64,000 nucleotides of DNA, from assembly GCA_905221605.1 (NCBI GenBank), contig CAJNDS010002144.1:339647-403646 (forward strand), in the 5' to 3' direction. Below are positions 8,569 to 16,789 of this stretch, piece by piece. The position numbers and the translations under genes were made by a program. Under the pieces are notes generated by a model, which saw only the letters and a program-made list of their open reading frames with translations, did not search any database and was not told the origin of the DNA. This DNA is from Symbiodinium natans (Eukaryota; Sar; Dinophyceae; Suessiales; Symbiodiniaceae). Each line of letters opens with the position of its first letter. Within the stretch, counting starts at the first letter, position 1.

Positions 8569-9147
8569 TTAATTTTCGTTTTGTTGGTTTAGATATGCTT
8601 GATGTCTTTTACTTTTAAAATGTGATGCTTTATTACCATTTATATAATGTCCTCCGCATTCGCATTCGTGTTTTATTGATTTCCACGGTTTATGTCTTTC
8701 ATAAGCACCTTTTGGGTCTTTCCAATATTGTTTTCTCGCGTCTTCATTTACTTTCTCTCTGTTATTTGCTTTCCACTTTTTCTTGTTTTCTCTATATCTT
8801 TCAATATTTTCTTGATAACACTGTCTAAAATATTCTTTCATATCTCTTTGCTCTATCCTCTTATTTAGTGTGCCTATTTCTCTTGTTATTTCACCCTCTC
8901 TTTTGCGTAGTTCTTCAACTGAATTACAAGGGTAATTTTCAACGAGTTCAATATAAAAATGTTCTATACCCGTTTCGCTCATAAATGTATAAAAGAATGA
9001 TAAATGAGGTCGTGTTTTAGCATCACACCTATGTTTTACCATTCGCTTGGAAAGTGCCATTGTTGTTGAACCTATGTAAATATCTTCGGTTATGTCGTTT
9101 CTAACAGCATAGATTTTACCGTCTTTATACTTATTAATATTAGACAT
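8569..9147 (-). CDS. GIY-YIG endonuclease with C-terminal Cys/His zinc-finger-like tail
   Basis: Probable DNA-cutting enzyme, 192 aa. The GIY half-motif is KIYAVRN at 11-17 and the YIG half-motif DIYIGST at 22-28, followed by the conserved Arg (KR35M) and a Glu in the IELVENY segment. After a basic helical linker, the C-terminus reads CECGG...H...RH, a small Cys/His module shared with the other GIY-YIG protein (19845-20465). The two are paralogues. It lies between fibre and major capsid genes on the same strand. It could be a homing-type nuclease or help resolve replication intermediates; sequence alone does not decide. Confidence 0.88.
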   Translation of the reverse strand: MSNINKYKDGKIYAVRNDITEDIYIGSTTMALSKRMVKHRCDAKTRPHLSFFYTFMSETGIEHFYIELVENYPCNSVEELRKREGEITREIGTLNKRIEQRDMKEYFRQCYQENIERYRENKKKWKANNREKVNEDARKQYWKDPKGAYERHKPWKSIKHECECGGHYINGNKASHFKSKRHQAYLNQQNEN

Positions 9148-9192
9148 CTAATAATATTAATAAGGATGTCTTTAAACCTTTTTTACACTTTT

Positions 9193-10626
9193 TTAATCAT
9201 ACACCTTAAGACCTAAATCCTTAATCTCTAATATTTGCTCACTCAATAATGTGATATACAACTGATCAGGCATATCAGAAGCATTAATTGTGGCATTTGC
9301 TGGTTTTACTCTCAATAGCATTTGTTGACCGGCTCTTGTATTAATTCCTGTATAACTACTGTCGGGGACTTTTTCAAAAGAGAAGGCGAAGATAAATTGT
9401 CTATCACGATACTGTTTAAAATCAATGGATAAACTATGTTGATGAAACATTGGCAGATTTAACGCCTTTCTTAAATGGTAAAATGCTTCGGTCATAGAAT
9501 TACAAGGGTATTCAGGATATAGTTTAGAACCCAGTTGAATTTGAAATTGAAGGTCAAAGTCAGCGTCATAAACGCCTTCTGTTACTTCATTGGATGCTTG
9601 ATGAGGATGATAAAATCTACAAAATTCCTTGTCGCAGTATTCATAACCTATACTTGGATTTCCTGACTTGTAGAATGTAATGAATGATGCTACTAATTTA
9701 GATACTGAACGAATAACTTGATTGCTAATATCAGTTAATCCTGCCACTGTCTGGGATTGAGTAATATAAGTTGTATATGTAATGGGTAATCCTTTTCCTT
9801 CTAAAAGATGCTTAACATATTCATTATTTAAATTATTGTCTAACGTGCAAACATCACATACAACCCGAGCATTATTAATTTCCCATTCAATGCTCGTGTT
9901 TGTAAAATTAGCACCTGGTGTTGCCACAGTATCAACATCGGTAGTAAATCTATTTCCAATATCAGTTGCTGTTTCATCGTCCCTGTAATCAATAATACAA
10001 TCAGTAGCATTCGTTACTAATTCTAATTCAATGGTTAAGTTTCCCATATATTTTAAAGGTAAATATTTAAATTGAGAGAAGAGACCACATAATGGTTTAA
10101 ATCCGACTGTCATTTTATCCTTAAAACCTAAACAATTTACACCATTCACTTCAGGGATTAATTCAGAACCTACATTATTAACTAATGTTTTAACTTCATC
10201 GTCATATCTATAACCGAAACCTTCATTTGCTTCATCTTTTCGTGCTCCTTGCGACATCATCTTAGAGAACATATGATGCACTCGGTTATAATTATCAAAG
10301 TCTTCTACTACTTGATTACCAGCAATAATTCGCATTCTTCGGAAAAAGCAATAAGGCGGTGATAATGGACGAAGTTTATTGTTAAACGCTCCAATGTCTA
10401 AATTTTGTAATGTAAAGAAAATTCTTACTGATTGTGGGTCTAACCAAGTATTATCTTCACCGTTTAATGAAAATTTTAATACACGGTTTCCACTATTACT
10501 TTTGTAAATATTACTACCATTCGGCCAGAACGATACACTGCGTCTATCTTGAATGTAAGAACTGCCTTTGTTTAATTTAAATGAGAGGTTGTCAATTAAA
10601 ATATCCTCGGGCGAGAACGTTTCCAT
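9193..10626 (-). CDS. Major capsid protein (double jelly-roll)
   Basis: A 477-aa structural protein expected to form pseudo-hexameric capsomers of an icosahedral shell. Early residues contain VSFWPNGSN and a W-L-D-P segment followed by VRIFFTLQN, and the second half shows the strand-rich pattern of Polinton-like virus capsid proteins, including FSFEKVPD near the C-terminus. Size fits the family. Assignment rests on these patterns and on the neighbouring penton, ATPase and fibre genes. The start is preceded by TCTA (complement 10645-10648) 22 nt upstream, within ATCTATGTTAG also found before the 72-aa gene, fitting a late promoter. No recognisable maturation protease is encoded, so processing of the precursor is unclear. 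Confidence 0.88.
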   Translation of the reverse strand: METFSPEDILIDNLSFKLNKGSSYIQDRRSVSFWPNGSNIYKSNSGNRVLKFSLNGEDNTWLDPQSVRIFFTLQNLDIGAFNNKLRPLSPPYCFFRRMRIIAGNQVVEDFDNYNRVHHMFSKMMSQGARKDEANEGFGYRYDDEVKTLVNNVGSELIPEVNGVNCLGFKDKMTVGFKPLCGLFSQFKYLPLKYMGNLTIELELVTNATDCIIDYRDDETATDIGNRFTTDVDTVATPGANFTNTSIEWEINNARVVCDVCTLDNNLNNEYVKHLLEGKGLPITYTTYITQSQTVAGLTDISNQVIRSVSKLVASFITFYKSGNPSIGYEYCDKEFCRFYHPHQASNEVTEGVYDADFDLQFQIQLGSKLYPEYPCNSMTEAFYHLRKALNLPMFHQHSLSIDFKQYRDRQFIFAFSFEKVPDSSYTGINTRAGQQMLLRVKPANATINASDMPDQLYITLLSEQILEIKDLGLKVYD

Positions 10627-10679
10627 CTAATATATAAACTAACATAGATAATTTAATTAAATATATTTTAAACTTATAT

Positions 10680-10871
10680 TTAATCAAATAATTTAAAATT
10701 ATATGAATTTTCTGGTTGTTGTTTCTTCTTACCTTTCACCTCTTTAACTATATCATTTCCTTCATGATCTTCTACTAATTTTCGTATCTCTTCATAGGCG
10801 TTTTGTTTAAACTTCTTTTCCTTCTTCGGTTTCTCCATTTGTTCGCATGTTGTTGCTTTATTATGAAACAT
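10680..10871 (-). CDS. Small basic protein, 63 aa
   Basis: Very lysine-rich, with KKEKK and KGKKK clusters around an acidic helix. This could be a DNA-condensing or virion core peptide, but no family is recognised. The start is 12 bp from the stop of the lipase on the same strand, and its TCTA motif (complement 10885-10888) overlaps the lipase stop. It ends about 50 bp upstream of the capsid gene. Confidence 0.65.
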   Translation of the reverse strand: MFHNKATTCEQMEKPKKEKKFKQNAYEEIRKLVEDHEGNDIVKEVKGKKKQQPENSYNFKLFD

Positions 10872-10883
10872 TATTATAATATT

Positions 10884-11528
10884 TTAGATATTAAATTGTT
10901 CCATAAATTCTTCTCGTGTTATCGGTAAATTCCCTGCTTTATTGTGAACATTGCCTATATCTTGATATGAATGATTTTGTAAAGGGTCTAATGTTCCTCT
11001 GTTTAATGTTATACTGCCTTTATCAAAAGCACTTACCACGTCGCCGACCTTTCTTATTCTCAAATTTGTCCCTGTCTGTTCTGGTCTCTGATTTGAAACA
11101 AAAGGAGAACCATAACTGCGACTACGAAAAATATTACCATAATCGTTATTTATTTGAGCGCTTATCGCCGACCCTAATGAATGTGAAATAATATCAGTAA
11201 TGCCTGTAAGTTTTTTTCCGTCTATTTCAATAGCACCGTCTTTAATAAATTTATCAACATCTTTATATCTTTTGGTATGTCGTGTCTGATAGAGTGGTAG
11301 TTTTAAATCGTCCCACGTATCTTGTGCTGATTTAGTCCCAGCAATGTATAATATAGAACCGTTCCTGTATATCCCGTCAGGATTTTCATATGCTAATTTT
11401 AAACCTTGGGTGTCTGTTAGAAAAGACCAATTACCTGCTAATTCTTCTCTAACTTCCTCATTTATTTTATTTCTTGTATTTATAGGTTCGTATAAAACCC
11501 CTTCATTTCTTCTTTTGTGTTTAAACAT
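10884..11528 (-). CDS. Class-3-type lipase / alpha-beta hydrolase
   Basis: Likely esterase or (phospho)lipase, 214 aa. It follows the lipase_3 layout: LYIAGTKSAQDTWDDL (about 60-75) matches the 'RGT...D' oxyanion region, IISHSLGSA (113-121) is the nucleophile elbow with Ser117, SYGSPFVSN (138-146) is the conserved strand after it, KVGDVVS (160-166) supplies Asp163, and NHSYQD (185-190) the probable His186. The elbow is S-H-S-L-G rather than G-H-S-L-G. There is no signal peptide, so it acts inside the cell or in the virion. Set among capsid genes, it may help breach host membranes during entry or exit, by analogy with parvovirus phospholipase (inference). The start lies 37 bp from the divergent penton gene. 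Confidence 0.8.
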   Translation of the reverse strand: MFKHKRRNEGVLYEPINTRNKINEEVREELAGNWSFLTDTQGLKLAYENPDGIYRNGSILYIAGTKSAQDTWDDLKLPLYQTRHTKRYKDVDKFIKDGAIEIDGKKLTGITDIISHSLGSAISAQINNDYGNIFRSRSYGSPFVSNQRPEQTGTNLRIRKVGDVVSAFDKGSITLNRGTLDPLQNHSYQDIGNVHNKAGNLPITREEFMEQFNI

Positions 11529-11565
11529 ATAAAATAACTTATAATTTATTTCTAATTTATTAATA

Positions 11566-12402
11566 ATGCTTAAATTTAAGAAGGTATATATTGATAGTTA
11601 TTATAAAGTGAGTGGCACTCCATCCAATTTTACAATTGATTTACCTGAAACTGTCCAGTTAGATGAGAATATGTTATGTCAAATTCATGAGGTCAGTATC
11701 CCCCATTCGTGGTATTCAATAAACAGCACAAATAATAATTTATACTTTATGCATCAGGTTATACCGCCAGGTGTCATAGCAGGGATTACTTATCGTAAAA
11801 TAACAATCCCAGAAGGCAACTATACAGCAGTTGATTTAGCACAAACAATAGAGATTGCTTTGAATTTGTTAGTAGATACGGTTGACAGACCTAATACATA
11901 TTCAATAAGTTATAATACATCAACTAACAAATATACTTTCTCTTCTAACTATGCCACTGCTATTTTTGTTGTCTTAACTGATGGAGAAATAGCACCAATA
12001 GCTGGTTCGTTTTCAGACCCTGTTGATGTTAATAATTTATATTCAATAAACCAAGTATTAGGTAATACAACACCTGCTACTGATGCTTATACGAATGTAG
12101 CACCTTACACAACAAATTTTATTGACCTTACACCTGTTAAAAATCTTTATTTACACTGTAATGAAATCAGCAACTACAACCAACTAACCGTAGCAGGTAA
12201 TTCAAGTATAGTCAAGAAAGTCCCCGTTAATGTTCCCTATCTCGGAATAATAAACGATAATGAATTAAGTGCAGAAGACTATATTGATGTAAGCGGTAAA
12301 ATGCTTCGTAGGTTAAATATTCGTCTTAGCGACCATCGGAACAACACTATTAATTTAAACGGGGTGGATATATCCTTCACTCTTACATTTTTTAGGGGTT
12401 AA
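11566..12402 (+). CDS. Penton / minor capsid protein (single jelly-roll)
   Basis: A 278-aa protein with the features of virophage/Polinton-like penton proteins: the opening FKKVYIDSYYKVSGTPSNF, the segment IHEVSIPHSWYSIN, the mid-protein YLHCNEISNYN and the closing beta strands ISFTLTFF. It is expected to occupy the five-fold vertices of the capsid. TCTA at 11551-11554 lies 15 nt before the ATG. It heads a rightward run of structural genes and diverges from the lipase/capsid cluster, so the 37-bp gap at 11529-11565 is a two-way promoter. Confidence 0.85.
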   Translation: MLKFKKVYIDSYYKVSGTPSNFTIDLPETVQLDENMLCQIHEVSIPHSWYSINSTNNNLYFMHQVIPPGVIAGITYRKITIPEGNYTAVDLAQTIEIALNLLVDTVDRPNTYSISYNTSTNKYTFSSNYATAIFVVLTDGEIAPIAGSFSDPVDVNNLYSINQVLGNTTPATDAYTNVAPYTTNFIDLTPVKNLYLHCNEISNYNQLTVAGNSSIVKKVPVNVPYLGIINDNELSAEDYIDVSGKMLRRLNIRLSDHRNNTINLNGVDISFTLTFFRG

Positions 12403-12459
12403 AAAGGTCTATATTATTTCTTTTTACTTAAAAAATAGAAAAAATATAGAATATTATAT

Positions 12460-13050
12460 ATGAGTGAAGCACTTGAAACAGTTATTGAAGAAGACGCCAA
12501 AAATGATAATGAAGTAGCAACTGAAAAAGTTGAAGAACCAAAACCAGAAGAGGTTAAGGCAGAAACACCAAAAGAGACCCAAAAAGAAGAAGTGCCCAAA
12601 GAAGACGAGCAGTTTAAAAACAAAACAGACAGGATGAAAAATAAAAAAGTTAAATGTGAAGGATGTCAAGCAGAGATGACACTAAAAACATTAAGATACT
12701 CCCATAAATGCAACGGCAAAACAGAGGATAAACCAATTAAACCAAAACCAAAAGCAAGAACAGTAGCGGTTAAACCTATTGAAAACCAAGTTATGAAAAC
12801 AATTCCACCTACAGGAATTAAAGAACACGAAGTTTTGTGTAGCATACGCGAACCTAAACAGCAAAATGAAGTAGTAAAATACAGCGAACCAATTGAAGTA
12901 AAAACTAAAACAAAACCCGTTAGAATGGAAGAAGCGCCACGTCAATTAACTGCCCGAGAATTATTAGAAGCATCTTATGCTGAAATAAGAAGAGCAAAGA
13001 GAGAGGCACATATTGAAAAAATCAACGGCTTTAAATCTAAAATGTTTTAA
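12460..13050 (+). CDS. Acidic/basic virion-type protein with C2HC zinc finger, 196 aa
   Basis: The N-terminal 50 residues are Glu/Lys/Pro-rich and disordered. A zinc-finger-like motif follows: CEGCQAEMTLKTLRYSHKC (about residues 67-85), of the C-x2-C...H-x-C form that recurs in proteins of virophages and large DNA viruses. The second half is Lys/Pro-rich and ends in a basic helix. Disorder plus finger suggests a nucleic-acid- or protein-binding structural or regulatory role. It lies between penton and coiled-coil genes, probably in one rightward cluster. Family recognition is partial. Confidence 0.75.
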   Translation: MSEALETVIEEDAKNDNEVATEKVEEPKPEEVKAETPKETQKEEVPKEDEQFKNKTDRMKNKKVKCEGCQAEMTLKTLRYSHKCNGKTEDKPIKPKPKARTVAVKPIENQVMKTIPPTGIKEHEVLCSIREPKQQNEVVKYSEPIEVKTKTKPVRMEEAPRQLTARELLEASYAEIRRAKREAHIEKINGFKSKMF

Positions 13051-13085
13051 TTATTAATAATATTTATAATCTAATATTATTAATA

Positions 13086-13406
13086 ATGAGTATGTTTAAG
13101 AACAAACCTGAATTTCGTAAAGCACCACAAGTAGAACAATACTATGATTTAGAAGAGACAGTTGGTGTTGCCAGTCGTAAAAAATATATGGAAGACCTCA
13201 AAATGAGAATTGAAGAAGCGGAGAACAGAGGCAAAAATGTAAGGTTGAGAAACGATTGGTTGCAACATCAAAAGAAGAGCATTTATCAGGGTCAGCTTGA
13301 TGATATTAACAGACAGTTAGAGCGACCAATGATGCCATTTAGAACAAAAGAGGAACTAAAAAAGAAACAACAGGAATTAAAAACTATAATGGCAGAAATT
13401 AATTAA
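13086..13406 (+). CDS. Coiled-coil protein, 106 aa
   Basis: Almost wholly helical and charged, with heptad patterns at about 30-60 and 70-104 separated by a Pro/Met-rich turn. No cysteines and no catalytic motif. TCTA lies at 13070-13073, 16 nt before the ATG, and the stop is 17 bp before the next gene. Probably a small structural or scaffold protein of the virion cluster (inference from position). Confidence 0.7.
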   Translation: MSMFKNKPEFRKAPQVEQYYDLEETVGVASRKKYMEDLKMRIEEAENRGKNVRLRNDWLQHQKKSIYQGQLDDINRQLERPMMPFRTKEELKKKQQELKTIMAEIN

Positions 13407-13423
13407 AATCTAATATATATTAT

Positions 13424-14407
13424 ATGATTAAAACATTAAAATCAGAATTAAAACTTAGACCGACCTATGACGAAATGATAGGAATGATAGAGGCACAGGG
13501 AGACCCTAACAGACCATCAATTGAAACAGTGATTGATAGAAGAGCAACATTGTTTCGTAATAATCAATTCGGAAGTCAATTAGATAATATTGATTTTCTG
13601 GGATTGAAGAAGCAAGAGGAAGACAGAGCAAAAGAAGATGTAAGGAGAGCACAACTAAGACAAAGAGGAATAACTGCTGGAATTTCAACAGGGTTAGTAT
13701 CAAGTGGTTTTACAACACCTGCCGAAGTTTATGAAATGGATACTGACGAAGAAGGAGAAGGTTTTGTAATAGACGGACAAAGATTTAATATACGAACAGA
13801 ACTTGAAGAAGGATTGAGAAGAAGAGAACAAGCAAGTCAAACAACAGCAGAACGAGCAAGAAGTGATTTAGATGAAGTCAATAGTCAATCAATACCTGCG
13901 GGGGTTGAAATGTATAGAATGGATACTGGAGGAACTGATGAAGTAGATGATGAAGACATAGCAGTTTATGAAGACGATGCTAATTACACACCTAACATCA
14001 GATTTTGGGGTAATAAAACTGTTGAATATATTAAATATCAATTCTTTTTGCGAGGCATAGAAGTGCCGAATAGGGACGAGTTAAGCGATAAGGACTTATA
14101 TAAAGCAGGAACGAGAAATAGAAGAACATACAAAGACTATCTTTTAGACTTAATTGAAGATAGTAAAGATGACGGCGCTTGGACTGAACCGATAGATGAA
14201 GAAGAAGTTAAAGAAAGAAAACAAAAATGGAAGATGAAAAAAGGAAGAGGAAAAGGTAGTGGTATTTCTTCTTCATTAGTCCCTTCACAACCGGCATCAT
14301 CATCCAGCACAACAAAAGACATTCTTGTAAGTGGAGCAAAAGCAGGAGTGGAAACGTTAGCAAAAGCAGGAGCAACAGCATTAGCAAAATCATTTTTACC
14401 AGTATAA
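13424..14407 (+). CDS. RPTY-motif protein A with amphipathic C-terminus, 327 aa
   Basis: The N-terminal module reads KLRPTYDEM...RRATLFRNNQFG...NIDFLGL (about residues 10-65) and is related to the start of the next gene. The centre is acidic. Residues about 185-240 form a more ordered block (NIRFWGNKTVEYIKYQFFLRG) that may be a folded DNA- or protein-binding domain. A basic Gly-rich stretch (KKGRGKGSG) follows, and the protein closes with an Ala/Gly/Lys amphipathic helix. Such a tail could interact with membranes, as in adenovirus protein VI, but that is only analogy. TCTA at 13409-13412 lies 15 nt upstream. It is probably a minor virion protein. Confidence 0.7.
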   Translation: MIKTLKSELKLRPTYDEMIGMIEAQGDPNRPSIETVIDRRATLFRNNQFGSQLDNIDFLGLKKQEEDRAKEDVRRAQLRQRGITAGISTGLVSSGFTTPAEVYEMDTDEEGEGFVIDGQRFNIRTELEEGLRRREQASQTTAERARSDLDEVNSQSIPAGVEMYRMDTGGTDEVDDEDIAVYEDDANYTPNIRFWGNKTVEYIKYQFFLRGIEVPNRDELSDKDLYKAGTRNRRTYKDYLLDLIEDSKDDGAWTEPIDEEEVKERKQKWKMKKGRGKGSGISSSLVPSQPASSSSTTKDILVSGAKAGVETLAKAGATALAKSFLPV

Positions 14408-14430
14408 TTTATATAGTCTTAATATATTGA

Positions 14431-15228
14431 ATGTTAAGACGACGCCCAACTTATGAAGAATTATTAAAAGAGACAACGACACACAGACTAAGAATACTAC
14501 CAGAACGACAAAGAAGAACACAGCAGGGAATGTTAATAGAAGATGTTGATTTTGATGACTTTGATTTAAGTAGATATAATAGAAAAGAAATATTATTAAA
14601 TAATCCCGAGAAAGGAACACAAACGGATTTATTTCAAAGCAGGTCTTCAACTGAGAAGAGTGAGAGCGTTAGAAGAGAAGAAGAACCAGCGCAAAGTTAT
14701 GAAACGGAAAGCGAACCAACCCAAGAACGAGAACCAAAAGAACCTGTTGATGCGAAAGCGGAAAGACACCGTGGAAAATCAATGATGAGACGAATTTATG
14801 ATGCTATGTTTGGTGAAGATGAATTTAGAGAAGAACGAGAAGAACTGCGTAATAGGAGAGAGCAAATTGAAGAAGAACCAGAAATAGACGCTTCGGCAGA
14901 AGAACAAGTAGAAGAAGAAGATGAAGAAGATGAAGATGATTTACTAATGAATGTTAAAAAATCTTATAATCCTTCATCAAGTTCAAGTTCAAGGAGAAGT
15001 TCAACAAATAGAAGTGCTTTACTACCTATTGAAGAAGAAGCACTAAGCGAACATATCCATTCTTCCCCGCCAGTATCAGTTCAAAGTTCAATAGAAAGCA
15101 ATAGGACAATTGAATATGTAGAAGAAGCAACGCCTCCTCAAAGTGTTATTAGTTCTCGGCGTTCGCAAGAAACAATAGAATATATAAGGAGCAGAAGTTC
15201 CAGAGGAAGCGTTCATTCAGTCCTCTAA
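14431..15228 (+). CDS. RPTY-motif protein B, Glu- and Ser/Arg-rich, 265 aa
   Basis: Starts with RRRPTYEELLKET and, after a basic stretch, VDFDDFDLSRYNR, paralleling the N-terminus of the preceding protein, so the two are probable paralogues or share a capsid-docking motif. The middle is a long Glu-rich segment with a run of Asp/Glu around residues 155-170. The C-terminal third is Ser/Arg-rich (SSSSSSRRSS, then repeated ETIEYI/RTIEYV units). Largely disordered. It starts 23 bp after protein A and ends the rightward structural cluster. Function unknown. Confidence 0.7.
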   Translation: MLRRRPTYEELLKETTTHRLRILPERQRRTQQGMLIEDVDFDDFDLSRYNRKEILLNNPEKGTQTDLFQSRSSTEKSESVRREEEPAQSYETESEPTQEREPKEPVDAKAERHRGKSMMRRIYDAMFGEDEFREEREELRNRREQIEEEPEIDASAEEQVEEEDEEDEDDLLMNVKKSYNPSSSSSSRRSSTNRSALLPIEEEALSEHIHSSPPVSVQSSIESNRTIEYVEEATPPQSVISSRRSQETIEYIRSRSSRGSVHSVL

Positions 15229-15285
15229 AGCGAAATACAAAGAACAAGTGATTTTTTGTGTTTTCCTACCACTTTAGCAAGAACT

Positions 15286-15384
15286 CCCGATAATGGATTT
15301 TGCCTTACCCGATAATGGATTTTGCCTTACCTGATAATGGATTTTGCCTTACCTGATAATGGATTTTCCCGTACCCGATAATCC
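15286..15384 (+). repeat. 22-bp tandem repeat, 4.5 copies
   Basis: The unit CCCGATAATGGATTTTGCCT(TA) is repeated four times, with single changes (CCT for CCC) and a diverged fourth copy, then a partial fifth. It lies in the only sizeable gap between convergent genes (15229-15420). It could be a binding-site array for a replication or packaging protein. Confidence 0.85.
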
Positions 15385-15421
15385 ATAATTTTACAATTAA
15401 AACGATTAATTGTAAAATTAT
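15385..15421. terminator. Perfect 16-bp hairpin between convergent genes
   Basis: The arms 15385-15400 and 15406-15421 are perfectly complementary (core TTTTACAATTAA) around loop AACGA. The hairpin abuts the stop of the leftward 84-aa gene and follows the 22-bp repeats. It is well placed as a bidirectional terminator, or as part of an origin together with the repeats. Confidence 0.65.
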
Positions 15422-15675
15422 TATTGTCCTTTCAATATCATAAACTCAGTAGCATTATACTTTTTGTTGTATTTCTTAGGTTCGTCCTTCGCCTTATTCT
15501 TCCAGTAGCGTTCCCGTTCCTTCTCGTTTTTCCTTTTAATGTATTCGGGGTCTTGCTCCTTTCTTAACTTATGATACAGGCGGTGATACAATGCCATTTG
15601 TTCCTTAACTTGCTCCAATGTCAGACTGTTCGCAAGTTCCTCAATGGTTTTGATTTCTGTGTTGTCGGAAGTCAT
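15421..15675 (-). CDS. Small basic helical protein, 84 aa
   Basis: Charged helical protein: an acidic N-terminal helix, then a basic Arg/Lys/Tyr-rich segment (KRKNEKERERYWKNKAK) resembling nucleic-acid-binding tails in algal virus proteins. No cysteines. It is the only leftward gene in the right half. Its stop codon lies within the 16-bp hairpin, and its start faces the rightward replication gene across about 120 bp of AT-rich sequence. A regulator of that neighbour is plausible but unproven. Confidence 0.65.
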   Translation of the reverse strand: MTSDNTEIKTIEELANSLTLEQVKEQMALYHRLYHKLRKEQDPEYIKRKNEKERERYWKNKAKDEPKKYNKKYNATEFMILKGQ

Positions 15676-15794
15676 ATAACTTATTCTATATATTATAAAT
15701 AATTTGTCTTTAAGTATGTTTTTACATTCACCAGTATTTGACAGAAAACACTTAAAGAAATAATAACTTATATTATTAATATATCTGTATAATT

Positions 15795-16685
15795 ATGACT
15801 AAAAAACTTATAAGAAATTACATCCAGAACCTCAAAAACATTAGAGACGCTAAACAGGGCAAAGTGCCAAACCAAACAATGACTAAAATTAACAATGTCA
15901 TAAACTTATACGAAGACCGCAAAATATCCCAATTTACAACAGCGGTAAATTTAATTAATGGTATGACCATAGGCAATGCAAAAGCAAAGGAAAAAGGAAT
16001 AAAGCAATATGAAAAAGCAGTAGCAAAATATGAGGACAAAGCACCAATAACCAAAAGAATGAGAGCAACAGTAAAGAAAGCGAGGAAGGGCAAGGAAGTT
16101 AAGGAAGTGGTAAGGAAAACCGATAAACAACCTGTGTTCAAAAGAAAGGCCATTGGCGGTTTATCAACAAAGGCAAAAGACATTTTCAAAGGCAGGAAAA
16201 ATTACGCTGTTAAGTATATGCTGTTTTCTATGAATAACCGCTCAGGTGCAAAAAAAGCATCATTTATATTAGATGGTGTAGCGTATTATCCCTTAATTCT
16301 TCTTACCCGTGGAAACGCAAGTGTAGTAGGAAGTGCCAATGTGAAAGCAAACGAATTCATTGAAACATTAGTTAAGAGGAGGATAAGACAATACCACGAC
16401 ACCGAAAAGTTCTTATTTAGAAAACTGATGATTACTATGAATTCAAGTAGCGAGTTTAAGGAGGCAACAGGACACCTGATAGAATACGCCGATGCCATTA
16501 GAATTGAAAGCGTTGAGATTGTTGAAACAGACACGGGCGGATACGACGAGAGAGAAGAACCATTACAACAAGGCAACAGCATAAGCACATATTACAGATA
16601 CATTCAAACCGAAGTCAATGCAGAAGCAGAGACTATGAAAGAGGCGCTACATAACAAAATTACAGAGAAGACGAATGTTGGATAA
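15795..16685 (+). CDS. 296-aa ORF, probable N-terminal part of the polymerase gene (frameshifted)
   Basis: The N-terminal 110 residues are strongly basic (repeated Lys/Arg clusters, e.g. KKARKGKEVKEV). A folded-looking block follows (about 125-260: YMLFSMNNRSG, LIEYADAIRIESVEI) and then an acidic linker. On its own it matches no family I know. The polymerase reading frame (-1 relative to this one) is open from 16655, 31 nt before this stop, and the peptide it would give before the first ATG at 16790 looks coding (Cys-Trp, then Leu/Asn/Phe-rich helix). The simplest view is one larger protein broken by a one-base loss near 16660-16680, or a programmed -1 shift, though no classic slippery heptamer is visible. 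Two separate proteins remain possible. Confidence 0.6.
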   Translation: MTKKLIRNYIQNLKNIRDAKQGKVPNQTMTKINNVINLYEDRKISQFTTAVNLINGMTIGNAKAKEKGIKQYEKAVAKYEDKAPITKRMRATVKKARKGKEVKEVVRKTDKQPVFKRKAIGGLSTKAKDIFKGRKNYAVKYMLFSMNNRSGAKKASFILDGVAYYPLILLTRGNASVVGSANVKANEFIETLVKRRIRQYHDTEKFLFRKLMITMNSSSEFKEATGHLIEYADAIRIESVEIVETDTGGYDEREEPLQQGNSISTYYRYIQTEVNAEAETMKEALHNKITEKTNVG

Positions 16686-16789
16686 ATGCTTTACTGGAAA
16701 ACTTTGAAGGAACTAACCTAACAAGAGAAAAGCGACAACAAAAGAACACAAAAACACTGACCCGCGATAAAGTCCTTGAACCGCTGGAT

